The position numbers and the translations under genes were made by a program. Positions 1 through 8,775 of a stretch of DNA of 64,000 bases are shown piece after piece (the stretch's first letter is position 1; each line of letters opens with the position of its first letter). The notes beneath the pieces were generated by a model. The model made no database searches, was not told the origin of the DNA, and was given only the letters and a program-made list of their open reading frames with translations. Origin of the DNA: Streptomyces sp. NBC_00425 (GTDB lineage: Bacteria > Actinomycetota > Actinomycetes > Streptomycetales > Streptomycetaceae); contig NZ_CP107928.1 of NCBI RefSeq assembly GCF_036030735.1, positions 8,432,001 to 8,496,000 of the forward strand, read 5' to 3'.

Positions 1-120
1 GGCCACCTGGCCGCCGAAGACCCGCTGGAGGGACTCGTGCGGGCTGCGGCCCCGGAAGATGTTGACCTCGATCTGCTCCAGGTCGAGCAGGTCGACGAGT
101 CTCTCGGCCGGATTCGTCAT
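1..120 (-). CDS. tesB: Acyl-CoA thioesterase II, N-terminal part
   Basis: Only the first 40 residues lie in the window; the rest is beyond position 1. The N-terminus reads LLDLEQIEVNIFRGRSP followed by LQRVFGGQVA, the typical opening of the hotdog-fold TesB/acyl-CoA thioesterase II family, which hydrolyses acyl-CoA to free fatty acid and CoA in the cytoplasm. The ATG is at 120. It lies 67 bp downstream of the helicase gene on the same strand, so the two may be cotranscribed. Family call is from sequence motifs; substrate is unknown. Confidence 0.85.
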   Translation of the reverse strand, partial: MTNPAERLVDLLDLEQIEVNIFRGRSPHESLQRVFGGQVA

Positions 121-187
121 CGGTGCGCTTCTCCTGTGCCCTCTGCTGTGCCTGGTCCGGTTCCCGCGGCTGCGGCCGCTTCCGCTC

Positions 188-2701
188 TCACAACTGGCCG
201 ACGGACGTGACGCGGACGACCGCGCGGCCCTCGGCGTCGGAGGCCGTGAGATCGACCTCCGCGCTGATGCCCCAGTCGTGGTCGTCGTTCGGGTCGTCGA
301 AGATCTGACGGACGCGCCACAGCGCGTTCTGCGGCTCTTCCTGGATGACGAGCAGTTTGGGGCCCCGCGCGTCGGGGCCGGTGCCGAGGTCGTCGTACTC
401 GTCCCAGTACTTGTCCATCGCCTCGCCCCAGGCGTCGGCGTCCCAGCCGGCCTCCGCGTCCAGCTCGCCGAGTTCGGCGACGTGGTCGAGTGCGGCGAGC
501 TCGACACGGCGGAACATCGCGTTGCGGACCAGGACCCGGAAGGCACGTGCGTTCGCCGTGACCGGCTTGACCTCGTCGGCCTTCTCCTGCGCCTCCTCGG
601 CGGTCATCTCCTCCGGGTTGGCCAGCTGCTCCCACTCGTCCAGCAGGCTCGAGTCCACCTGGCGCACCATCTCGCCCAGCCACGCGATCAGATCCTGCAG
701 GTCCTCGGACTTCAGATCGTCCGGGACGGTGTGGTCGAGTGCCTTGTAGGCGCCGGCCAGGTACCGCAGCACGATGCCCTCGGTGCGGGCCAGCTCGTAG
801 TGCGAGACCAGCTCGGTGAACGACATCGCCCGCTCGTACATGTCACGGATGACGGACTTCGGCGACAGCGGATGGTCGCCCACCCACGGGTGGCTCTTGC
901 GGTACGTGTCGTACGCGTGGAAGAGCAGCTCCTCCAGCGGTTTCGGGTACGAGACGTCCTGGAGGCGCTCCATGCGCTCCTCGTACTCGACGCCGTCCGC
1001 CTTCATCTCGGCCACCGCCTCGCCGCGCGCCTTGTTCTGCTGGGCGGCGAGGATCTGGCGCGGGTCGTCCAGCGTGGACTCCACGACGGAGACCATGTCG
1101 AGGGCGTAGGAGGGCGACTCGGGGTCCAGCAGCTCGAACGCGGCCAGCGCGAAGGTGGACAGCGGCTGGTTCAGTGCGAAGTCCTGCTGCAGATCCACGG
1201 TGAGGCGCACGACACGGCCGGAGGCGTCCGGCTCGTCGAGCTTCTCCACGATGCCGCCGTCCAGCAGCGACCGGTAGATCGCGATGGCGCGCCGGATGTG
1301 CCGCAGTTGCTGCCTGCGCGGCTCGTGGTTGTCCTCCAGCAGGTGCCGCATCGCCGCGAAGGCGTTCCCGGGGCGGGCGATCACGGACAGCAGCATCGTG
1401 TGCGTGACCCGGAAGCGGGACGTCAGCGGCTCCGGATCGGACTCGATGAGCTTGTCGAAGGTGTTCTCCGTCCAGCCCACGAATCCTTCCGGCGCCTTCT
1501 TGCGGACCACCTTGCGGCGCTTCTTCGGGTCGTCGCCGGCCTTGCTGAGGGCCTTCTCGTTCTCGATGACGTGCTCCGGCGCCTGTGCCACCACCAGCCC
1601 CGCCGTGTCGAACCCGGCGCGGCCGGCCCGGCCCGCGATCTGGTGGAACTCACGGGCCCGCAGCGTCCGCACCCGGTTGCCGTCGTACTTGGTCAGCGCG
1701 GTGAACAGCACCGTCCGGATGGGCACGTTGACGCCGACGCCGAGCGTGTCCGTACCGCAGATGACCTTCAGCAGACCGGCTTGGGCGAGCTTCTCCACCA
1801 GCCGCCGGTACTTCGGCAGCATGCCGGCATGGTGGACGCCGATGCCGTGCCGCACGTAACGCGAGAGGTTCTGGCCGAACTTGGTGCTGAAGCGGAAGTT
1901 GCCGATCAGGTCGGCGATCCGTTCCTTCTCCTCACGCGAGCACATGTTGATGCTCATCAGCGCCTGGGCCCGCTCCACCGCCTGCGCCTGGGTGAAGTGC
2001 ACGATGTAGACGGGCGCCTGCCGGGTGTCCAGCAGGTCGGTGAGCGTCTCCGTCATCGGGGTGTACCGGTACTCGTAGGACAGCGGTACGGGCCGGACCG
2101 CCGAGCGGACCACCGCCGTGGGGCGGCCGGTGCGCCGGGCGAGGTCCTTCTCGAAGAAGGACACGTCGCCCAGTGTCGCCGACATGAGCACGAACTGCGC
2201 CTGCGGCAGTTCCAGGATGGGGATCTGCCAGGCCCAGCCGCGGTCGCCCTCGGCGTAGAAGTGGAACTCGTCCATGACGACCTGGCCGACGTCCGCCTGC
2301 TTGCCGTCGCGCAGCGCGATCGAGGCGAGCACCTCGGCGGTGCAGCAGATGACCGGGGCGTCGGAGTTCACGGACGCGTCGCCGGTGAGCATGCCGACGT
2401 TCTCCGTGCCGAAGATCTTGCACAGCTCGAAGAACTTCTCCGACACCAGCGCCTTGATCGGAGCCGTGTAGAAGGTGACCTCGTCGCGGGCGAGGGCCGC
2501 GAAGTGCGCAGCCGCGGCGATCATGCTCTTGCCGGAGCCGGTGGGCGTCGAGACGATCACGTTCGCCCCGGAGACCACCTCGATCAGCGCCTCCTCCTGA
2601 TGGGGGTAGAGCGCCAGACCGCGCTCCTGCGCCCAGGACTCGAAGGCTTCGTAAAGGGCGTCGGGATCTGCGGTCGGCGGCAGCTGATCGATGAGGGTCA
2701 C
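188..2701 (-). CDS. DEAD/DEAH-box RNA helicase with DUF3516 C-terminal region
   Basis: An 837-residue superfamily 2 helicase. Motif I STPTGSGKS is at residues 51-59, the Walker B box is DEFH at 144-147, LMSATLG is motif III, and [13 protein letters not shown] is motif VI. The long C-terminal half matches the actinobacterial DUF3516 helicase architecture, related to Ski2/Mtr4-like enzymes. It probably unwinds structured RNA or RNP; the target is unknown. I chose the GTG at 2701, which starts MTLIDQLPP as in relatives; an in-frame ATG at 2794 would add 31 residues of poor-looking sequence. No strong ribosome binding site is visible at either start. Confidence 0.9.
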   Translation of the reverse strand: MTLIDQLPPTADPDALYEAFESWAQERGLALYPHQEEALIEVVSGANVIVSTPTGSGKSMIAAAAHFAALARDEVTFYTAPIKALVSEKFFELCKIFGTENVGMLTGDASVNSDAPVICCTAEVLASIALRDGKQADVGQVVMDEFHFYAEGDRGWAWQIPILELPQAQFVLMSATLGDVSFFEKDLARRTGRPTAVVRSAVRPVPLSYEYRYTPMTETLTDLLDTRQAPVYIVHFTQAQAVERAQALMSINMCSREEKERIADLIGNFRFSTKFGQNLSRYVRHGIGVHHAGMLPKYRRLVEKLAQAGLLKVICGTDTLGVGVNVPIRTVLFTALTKYDGNRVRTLRAREFHQIAGRAGRAGFDTAGLVVAQAPEHVIENEKALSKAGDDPKKRRKVVRKKAPEGFVGWTENTFDKLIESDPEPLTSRFRVTHTMLLSVIARPGNAFAAMRHLLEDNHEPRRQQLRHIRRAIAIYRSLLDGGIVEKLDEPDASGRVVRLTVDLQQDFALNQPLSTFALAAFELLDPESPSYALDMVSVVESTLDDPRQILAAQQNKARGEAVAEMKADGVEYEERMERLQDVSYPKPLEELLFHAYDTYRKSHPWVGDHPLSPKSVIRDMYERAMSFTELVSHYELARTEGIVLRYLAGAYKALDHTVPDDLKSEDLQDLIAWLGEMVRQVDSSLLDEWEQLANPEEMTAEEAQEKADEVKPVTANARAFRVLVRNAMFRRVELAALDHVAELGELDAEAGWDADAWGEAMDKYWDEYDDLGTGPDARGPKLLVIQEEPQNALWRVRQIFDDPNDDHDWGISAEVDLTASDAEGRAVVRVTSVGQL

Positions 2702-2846
2702 GACCCCATCTTGCCTGCCCCCGGTCCTGAGAGGGGAATCGGATGCCGACCCGAAGATCATGGCAGCTACGCTGTGTCGCCGACGGAGCGTCATCGCACC
2801 CGGTCAACTGGACAGCGGCACATGAGGGATAGGGCGGGCAAGGGCC

Positions 2847-3641
2847 ATGATGGGACCAGCACACTCACTGTCGGGCGCCGCCGCCTGGCTCGGCGTCGGT
2901 GCGGCCGCGGCCGCGGCCGGACACACGATGCCCTGGCCGGTCCTGCTCGCCGGTGCGCTGATCTGCGCCGGCGCCGCGCTCGCGCCGGATCTCGACCACA
3001 AGGCCGCCACGATCTCCCGGTCCTTCGGTCCCGTCTCACGCTGGCTGTGCGAGATCGTCGACAAGCTCTCCTACGCCGTCTACAAGTCCACGAGGAAGCA
3101 GGGCGACCCGCGCCGCTCCGGTGGGCACCGCACCCTCACGCACACCTGGCTGTGGGCGGTCATGATCGGCGCGGGCGCCTCGGCCCTGGCGATCACCGGT
3201 GGCCGCTGGGCGGTGCTGGGGCTGCTCTTCGTGCACATGGTGCTGGCGATCGAGGGCCTGCTGTGGCGGGCCGCCCGGGGCTCCAGCAGCGACGTCCTGG
3301 TGTGGCTGCTCGCCGCGACCAGCGCGTGGATCCTGGCCGGTGTCCTGGACAAGCCCGGAAACGGCGCGGACTGGCTGTTCACCCAGCCCGGCCAGGAGTA
3401 CCTGTGGCTGGGGCTGCCCATCGTGCTCGGCGCCCTGGTCCACGACATCGGGGACGCCTTGACCGTATCGGGCTGTCCGGTGCTGTGGCCCATCCCGATC
3501 GGGCGCAAGCGCTGGTACCCGATCGGCCCGCCCAAGGCGATGCGGTTCCGGGCGGGCAGCTGGGTCGAGCTGAAGGTGCTGATGCCCGTGTTCATGGTGC
3601 TCGGGGGAGTGGGCGGGGCAGCCGCCCTCAACTACATCTGA
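2847..3641 (+). CDS. Membrane-bound metal-dependent hydrolase, YdjM/DUF457 family
   Basis: 264 residues with several hydrophobic segments. The N-terminal signature includes APDLDHKAAT and a downstream GGHRTLTHTW, the Asp/His pattern of the LexA-binding inner-membrane hydrolase family (YdjM, DUF457); a later LVHDIGDALT adds another His/Asp pair. It is expected to be an integral membrane metalloenzyme; no substrate is established for the family. Two adjacent ATGs (2847 and 2850) are possible starts. It is divergent from the helicase, sharing a 145-bp spacer. Confidence 0.82.
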   Translation: MMGPAHSLSGAAAWLGVGAAAAAAGHTMPWPVLLAGALICAGAALAPDLDHKAATISRSFGPVSRWLCEIVDKLSYAVYKSTRKQGDPRRSGGHRTLTHTWLWAVMIGAGASALAITGGRWAVLGLLFVHMVLAIEGLLWRAARGSSSDVLVWLLAATSAWILAGVLDKPGNGADWLFTQPGQEYLWLGLPIVLGALVHDIGDALTVSGCPVLWPIPIGRKRWYPIGPPKAMRFRAGSWVELKVLMPVFMVLGGVGGAAALNYI

Positions 3642-3718
3642 CCCGCAGCCGCGCCGGGACTGCCGGCCGCGGCACCTGTCGTGGACCCGGCCGTGGACCC
3701 GGTGCCGGCCGCGTCCGC

Positions 3719-3976
3719 TCAGGTCATCTCCCCGCCGTCGCCGTAGCGGCGCTCGAAGCGGGCGACGCGCCCCTCGGTGTCCACGGTGCGCGACTTGCCG
3801 GTGTAGAAGGGATGGCTCTCCGAGGAGATCTCCACGTCCACCACCGGGTAGGTCTCGCCGTCGTCCCACTCGATCGTCTGCTCGCTGGTCGCCGTGGACC
3901 GGGTCAGGAAGGCGTAGCCGGCGGTGCGGTCGCGGAAGACGACCGGGTGGTAGTCGGGCTGCTGGTCCTGCTGCAT
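3719..3976 (-). CDS. rpmE2: 50S ribosomal protein L31 type B (zinc-free paralogue)
   Basis: 85 residues with the L31 core ([30 protein letters not shown]) and no cysteine at all, so it lacks the zinc-binding CxxC pair of type A L31. In Streptomyces such C-minus paralogues usually replace the zinc form during zinc starvation under Zur control. An AGGAG box precedes the ATG. The 66-bp upstream gap to the DUF5709 gene is GC-rich and shows no AT-rich Zur-type palindrome, so control may differ here or act from further upstream. Confidence 0.95.
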   Translation of the reverse strand: MQQDQQPDYHPVVFRDRTAGYAFLTRSTATSEQTIEWDDGETYPVVDVEISSESHPFYTGKSRTVDTEGRVARFERRYGDGGEMT

Positions 3977-4042
3977 GAGTGCTCCTCGTGCGGTAGCGGT
4001 GGCGGCGACCTGCGGGAAACGGCCGGGCCGACCTTGCGGGGG

Positions 4043-4513
4043 TCAGCCGGACAGGGCGTCCTCGTCGACGATGTGCATCGCGGCCTCCTCCGCCGACGCG
4101 GCCGCCCCGTCGATGCCCACGTCCGTGGCGACCAGCGCGCTCTCCTCGTCCTCGTGCGCTCCTTCGTCGGGCGCCACGAGCCGGCCGGAGCGGGCGGCTC
4201 CGACCTCGTTGTCGAGGAGTTCCCCGTCGGTGCCGTCGCAGTCCCCCAGACCGTCGCCGTCGGGTACGCCGAGGTCGGGGCGCTCCTCCGCGAGCCGCTG
4301 GTCCAGGGTCTCCCCCCGGCGGCGCTCCGCGGCGGTCACCCCGTCGTGCTCCACGGCCCAGGGCCGGTCCGGAGGGGACCAGCCGCGGTCGAGCGGGTCG
4401 TCGACACCGTCGTCCTCCAGGGTGTCCTCCGCGTCGAGCAGCCCCGCGTCGTCCTGGATGTCGGAGGAGTCGGGCTGGTAGACATCGTCTCCCCATCCGT
4501 CGGCGCTGGTCAC
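4043..4513 (-). CDS. DUF5709 family acidic protein
   Basis: 156 residues, very rich in Asp and Glu, with the actinobacterial DUF5709 pattern: an N-terminal YQPDSSD segment, a central LDRGWSPPDRPW, then ERRRGETLDQRLAEE and a C-terminal HIVDED. No signal peptide or membrane segment is seen. Function is unknown. It lies 66 bp upstream of rpmE2 on the same strand and may be cotranscribed with it. The identification is from the conserved WSPPDRPW and RLAEE motifs. Confidence 0.8.
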   Translation of the reverse strand: MTSADGWGDDVYQPDSSDIQDDAGLLDAEDTLEDDGVDDPLDRGWSPPDRPWAVEHDGVTAAERRRGETLDQRLAEERPDLGVPDGDGLGDCDGTDGELLDNEVGAARSGRLVAPDEGAHEDEESALVATDVGIDGAAASAEEAAMHIVDEDALSG

Positions 4514-4876
4514 GGCTACCTCCAGGGGGTGACGGGCCCGTTCTCACCGCGGTCGGCGACGGGCTGCCGCCGCACGGGGCACCGGCCGGTCTCGTCGTGT
4601 CTTTCCGGATGGATCCCGACGGTCGCCCGCACGGGTGCCGGTATCCAGCGTTCCACCCCTGATCGGTTCCCCGCAACGCCAGAGCGCTCGCCGCGCCACC
4701 GTCCCCGCGGCGAATCGGCAGGCGCGCCGGGCCCGCGACCAGCGAGTGCTCGCGCGGAGCCCGGCGCCCTCGGTGAGGACGGAACCGCTACCGACGGCGG
4801 CCGCTCCGGGGGTACCACGGGCGCCTGCCGGTCCCCGTACCGCGGCTGCGGTCGCCCCGGCGCGGCGCGTGCCCCG
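4514..4876. other. Intergenic stretch, no gene recognised
   Basis: 363 bp between the DUF5709 gene and the ABC exporter. A 100-codon open frame on the minus strand (4516-4818) is arginine/proline-rich and has no family resemblance, so I did not call it. It probably holds the DUF5709 promoter and the 3' end of the exporter operon. I see no RNA gene. Confidence 0.5.
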
Positions 4877-6658
4877 TCACCCGTGCCACGAACGCCACAG
4901 CGCCGCGTAGGCCCCGTCCGCCGCGACGAGCTCCGTATGGCTGCCGAGCTCGCTGATCCGGCCGTTCTCGACTACGGCGATGACGTCGGCGTCGTGCGCG
5001 GTGTGCAGACGGTGGGCGATGGCGACCACGGTGCGGCCCTCCAGGACGCGGGCCAGGGACCGCTCGAGGTGGCGTGCGGCGCGGGGGTCGAGCAGCGAGG
5101 TCGCCTCGTCCAGGACCAACGTGTGCGGGTCCGCCAGCACCAGCCGGGCCAGCGCGATCTGCTGGGCCTGCGCCGGTGTCAGCAGCACGCCGCCGGAGCC
5201 GACCTCGGTGTCGAGACCGTCGTCCAGGGCCTGCGCCCAGCCGTCCGCGTCGACGGCGCCCAGCGCCGCCCACAGTTCGGCGTCCTCGGCGCCGGTACGG
5301 GCGAGCCGGAGGTTGTCGCGCAGGGAGCCTACGAAGACGTGGTGCTCCTGGTTGACGAGCGCCACGTGCGAGCGGACGCGTTCGGCGGTCATCCGCGACA
5401 GCTCGGCCCCGCCCAGGGTGATCCGGCCGTCGCGGGGCGCGTAGATCCCCGCGAGCAGCCGGCCCAGGGTGGACTTGCCCGCGCCGGACGGGCCGACCAG
5501 GGCCAGCCGGGTGCCGGGGGAGACCTCGAGGGACACCTTGCGCAGCACGTCGACGCCCTCCCGGTAGCCGAAGTGGACCTGGTGGGCGAGCACGTCGCGC
5601 CCGTCCGGCGCCACCCCGGTGTCCCCGGCGTCCGGCTCGATGTCGCGGACGCCGACGAGGCGCGCCAGCGACACCTGAGCCACCTGGAGCTCGTCGTACC
5701 AGCGCAGGATGAGGTTCACGGGGTCGACGAGCATCTGCGCCAGCAGCGCGCCTGTCGTCAACTGACCGACATCGATCCAGCCCTGCAGCACGAACGCCCC
5801 GCCGAGCATGAGGACCGAGCCGAGCACGGTGACGTGCACCAAGTTGATCACCGGGAAAAGCACGGACCGCAGCCACAGCGTGTAGCGCTCCCAGGCCGTC
5901 CACTGCTGGATCCGCTGCTCCGAAAGAGCGATGCGGCGCTCGCCGAGACGGTGGGCCTCGACGGTGCGGCCCGCGTCCACGGTCTCGGCGAGGGCGGAGG
6001 CCACCGACGCGTACCCGGCGGCCTCGGAGCGGTAACCGGCCGGCGCCCGCTTGAAGTACCAGCGGCATCCGGCAACCAGCAGCGGCACCGCGATCAGCAC
6101 CGCCGGCGCCAGCGGCGGCGAGGTGACCACGAGTCCGCCGAGCAGCAGCAGGGCCCACATCACGCCGATCGTCAGCTGGGGAACGGCCTCCCGCATCGCG
6201 TTGGCCAGCCGGTCGATGTCCGTGGTGATGCGGGACAGCAGATCGCCCGTCCCGGCCCGCTCCAGCACGCCGGGCGGCAGCCGGACCGACCGGACGAGGA
6301 AGTCCTCGCGCAGGTCGGCCAGCATCCGTTCGCCGAGCATCGCGCCGCGCAGCCGTACCTGCCGTACGAAGGCGGCCTGAACGGCCAGGGCGAGCACGAA
6401 CAGCGTCGCGGTGAGCCCGAGGTGCAGTTCCCGTGCTCCGTCGGACAACCGCTGCACGGTGTCGCCGAGCAGCCAGGGACCCACCATGGAGGCGACCGTC
6501 GCGACCGTGTTGACGAGCAGGAGGAGCAGGAAGGCGCGCCGGTGCCGGCGCAGGAGTTCGGCCACGTAGGCGCGTACGGTCGCGGGTGCCCCGACGGGCA
6601 GGGTGTTCGCCGTCGTCGGTGCTGCCGGGTCGTAGGCGGGCGGCGCCACGCCGATCAT
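4877..6658 (-). CDS. ABC exporter half-transporter with canonical Walker A and degenerate signature
   Basis: 593 residues: a six-helix exporter membrane domain followed by an ATPase domain. Walker A is GPSGAGKST, Walker B is TLVLDEATSLLD and the H-loop is AIAHRL, all canonical, but the LSGGQ signature reads LLTPAQAQQ. The ATG at 6658 overlaps the stop of the upstream gene by four bases (ATGA), implying translational coupling and a heterodimer with that protein. The pair probably exports a lipid, peptide or drug; the substrate cannot be told from the sequence. The second subunit supplies the intact signature motif (see the linked finding). Confidence 0.93.
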   Translation of the reverse strand: MIGVAPPAYDPAAPTTANTLPVGAPATVRAYVAELLRRHRRAFLLLLLVNTVATVASMVGPWLLGDTVQRLSDGARELHLGLTATLFVLALAVQAAFVRQVRLRGAMLGERMLADLREDFLVRSVRLPPGVLERAGTGDLLSRITTDIDRLANAMREAVPQLTIGVMWALLLLGGLVVTSPPLAPAVLIAVPLLVAGCRWYFKRAPAGYRSEAAGYASVASALAETVDAGRTVEAHRLGERRIALSEQRIQQWTAWERYTLWLRSVLFPVINLVHVTVLGSVLMLGGAFVLQGWIDVGQLTTGALLAQMLVDPVNLILRWYDELQVAQVSLARLVGVRDIEPDAGDTGVAPDGRDVLAHQVHFGYREGVDVLRKVSLEVSPGTRLALVGPSGAGKSTLGRLLAGIYAPRDGRITLGGAELSRMTAERVRSHVALVNQEHHVFVGSLRDNLRLARTGAEDAELWAALGAVDADGWAQALDDGLDTEVGSGGVLLTPAQAQQIALARLVLADPHTLVLDEATSLLDPRAARHLERSLARVLEGRTVVAIAHRLHTAHDADVIAVVENGRISELGSHTELVAADGAYAALWRSWHG

Positions 6659-8529
6659 GCCGTCTCCTCGATCTCTTCGAGCTCGTCGCAGGCGAGCTCG
6701 TCGGCTTCCAGGTCCTTCAACACGTCGCTCAGGGCGGCCTTCTCCGTGTTCGGAGCTCTGCCTGCCACGGAGACGGGGCCCGTTCCCCCGGCCGCCTCCT
6801 CCTCGGTCTCCCGGGTCACCACGGCCCGGTACCGGGGCTCGGAGAGCAGCAGTTCGCGGTGCGCACCGATCGCGACGGCCTCGCCCTCGTGCACGAGCAC
6901 GACCCGGTCGGCGCGGTCCAGCAGCAGCGGAGAGGAGGTGAACACGACGGTCGTGCGCCCCTCCCGCAGGTCGCGCACGCTCTCGGCGATCCGGGCCTCG
7001 GTGTGCGAGTCGACGGCGGAGGTCGGTTCGTCGAGGACGAGGACCTCGGGGTCCGTGTACAACGAGCGGGCCAGCGCGAGGCGTTGGCGCTGGCCGCCGG
7101 AAAGCGACCGGCCGCGTTCGGTGATGCGGGCGTCCATCGGGTCGCCGGCGTCGAACGAGCCCTGGACGAGCGCATCGAGGACGTCTCCGCACTGGGCGGC
7201 GGCCAGCGCGGCCTGCGCCTCGACGGCGCCGGAGGCGGGCACGTCGAGCAGGTCGCGCAGTGAACCGGAGAGCAGCACGGGGTCCTTGTCCTGGACGAGG
7301 ACGGCCGAACGCGCGGAGTCCAGCGGCAGTTCGTCCAGCGGGACACCGCCGAGCAGCACCGACGGGCCGTCCTCCGGGGGGTGTCCGCCGAGGCGTTCCG
7401 CCAGTCGTCCGGCGGCGTCCGGGTCGCCGCACACCACGGCGGTCAGCTGTGAGGCCGGGGCGAGGAGACCGGTGGCCGGGTCGTACAGGTCGCCCCTGGG
7501 GGCCTCGTCCGGCCGCGACCCGCCGATGTCCTTGGCCCGCTCCAGGGACAGCACGCGCGCGGCCCGGGTCGCCGACGGACGGGAGAACGAGTAGGCCATC
7601 GCGATCTCCTCGAAGTGCCTGAGCGGGTAGGTCAGGACCATCACGGAGCTGTACACGGTGACGAGTTCGCCGACGGAGATGCGGCCCTCGTGGGCCAGGT
7701 GCACGCCGTAGCAGACGACCGCGATCAGCAGCAGGCCCGGCATCAGCACCTGGATGGCGCTGATCAGCGACCACATGCGTGCGCTGCGCACGGCCGCGTG
7801 CCGGACCTCCTGCGACGCGCTGCGGTAGCGGTCCAGGAACAGTTCCTCGCCGCCGATGCCGCGCAGCACCCGCAGGCCGGCCACGGTGTCCGAGGCGAGT
7901 TCGGTGGCCCGTCCGGCCTTCTCGCGCTGGAAGTCCGCCCGTTGCGTCGCCCTGGGCAGCAGGGGCAGGACCGCAAGGGCCAGAGCGGGCAGGCCCACGG
8001 CGACCACGATGCCGAGCACGGGCTGGTAGACGACCAGGCCGACACAGACCAGCAGCACCGTGATCGCCGCGGCGGTGAAGCGGGACACGGCCTCCACGAA
8101 CCAGCCGATCTTCTCGACGTCGCCCGTGGAGACCGCCACGACCTCTCCGGCCGCGACGCGCCGGGTCAGCGCGGAGCCGAGGTGAGAGGCCTTGTGGGCG
8201 AGCAGCTGCTGGACCCGTGCGGCGGCGGTGATCCAGTTGGTGACGGCGGCGCGGTGCAGGAAGGTGTCGCCGATCGCGGTCGCGGCGCCGCACAGGGCCA
8301 TCACCCCGCCGGTGAGGGCCAGTCGGGTCCCGGAGCGGTCGACGACGGCCTCGATGGCGAAGCCGACGCAGAACGGCTGCGCGGAGACGGCGACGAAGTG
8401 CAGCAGGCCCCAGGCCAGGGCCTTGAGCTGGCCGCCCAGCTGGTTGCGGCCGAGCCACCACAGGAAGCGGGGGCCCGAGCGCACGTCCGGCACACCCGGG
8501 TCGGGATACGGAAGGTCTTGGATCTGCAT
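6655..8529 (-). CDS. ABC exporter half-transporter with degenerate Walker A
   Basis: 624 residues, membrane domain then ATPase domain. The signature LSGGQRQRLALARSL and Walker B LVLDEPTSAVD are intact. Where Walker A should be, the sequence reads VVCGDPDAAGRLAERLGG, with no GxxGxGKS and no catalytic lysine, and the H-loop position reads FTSSPLLL with no histidine. This subunit therefore cannot form a complete ATP site on its own. An acidic tail (LEADELACDELEEIEE) ends the protein. It is the first gene of the exporter pair and overlaps the next by ATGA. A G-rich tract lies just upstream. Confidence 0.93.
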   Translation of the reverse strand: MQIQDLPYPDPGVPDVRSGPRFLWWLGRNQLGGQLKALAWGLLHFVAVSAQPFCVGFAIEAVVDRSGTRLALTGGVMALCGAATAIGDTFLHRAAVTNWITAAARVQQLLAHKASHLGSALTRRVAAGEVVAVSTGDVEKIGWFVEAVSRFTAAAITVLLVCVGLVVYQPVLGIVVAVGLPALALAVLPLLPRATQRADFQREKAGRATELASDTVAGLRVLRGIGGEELFLDRYRSASQEVRHAAVRSARMWSLISAIQVLMPGLLLIAVVCYGVHLAHEGRISVGELVTVYSSVMVLTYPLRHFEEIAMAYSFSRPSATRAARVLSLERAKDIGGSRPDEAPRGDLYDPATGLLAPASQLTAVVCGDPDAAGRLAERLGGHPPEDGPSVLLGGVPLDELPLDSARSAVLVQDKDPVLLSGSLRDLLDVPASGAVEAQAALAAAQCGDVLDALVQGSFDAGDPMDARITERGRSLSGGQRQRLALARSLYTDPEVLVLDEPTSAVDSHTEARIAESVRDLREGRTTVVFTSSPLLLDRADRVVLVHEGEAVAIGAHRELLLSEPRYRAVVTRETEEEAAGGTGPVSVAGRAPNTEKAALSDVLKDLEADELACDELEEIEETA

Positions 8530-8553
8530 GACGTCCCAGTGGCTCGAGTCAGA

Positions 8554-8593
8554 GGGGGGAAGGGGAGGGAGGGGCGGGGGAGGGGGGAGGGGG
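8554..8593 (+). repeat. G-rich tract, possible G-quadruplex
   Basis: Seven runs of three to six guanines separated by single A or C bases on the plus strand. It sits 25 bp upstream of the leftward exporter start and about 180 bp upstream of the rightward lipoprotein gene. It satisfies the usual G-quadruplex pattern on the plus strand; whether it folds is unknown. Confidence 0.6.
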
Positions 8594-8775
8594 AACGGGA
8601 GAAGGCGGCGGACGGGTTTGCGGGGAGCGGCAGCAAACCGTGCAAGGTTGACGGCGCGCGGTGGTCAGAATCAACCGGTTTTCCATGGCGGCGGCGGAAT
8701 CCGGCAGCCGTCCGATGGGGTCATGATGTCCGTAACCTTCCCCGAAAGTCCGGAAAGCGATGCGAGCATGGCCCG

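Noticed and set aside
2702..2794. Longer start for the DUF3516 helicase at 2794
   Set aside because: The added residues are not conserved-looking and the GTG at 2701 gives the usual MTLIDQLPP start.
4516..4818. 100-codon minus-strand frame
   Set aside because: Arg/Pro-rich, no ribosome binding site and no similarity to any family.
59..7594. A 2511-codon open frame on the plus strand
   Set aside because: It is antisense to the helicase, L31, DUF5709 and exporter genes and has no family resemblance; such frames are common in GC-rich DNA.
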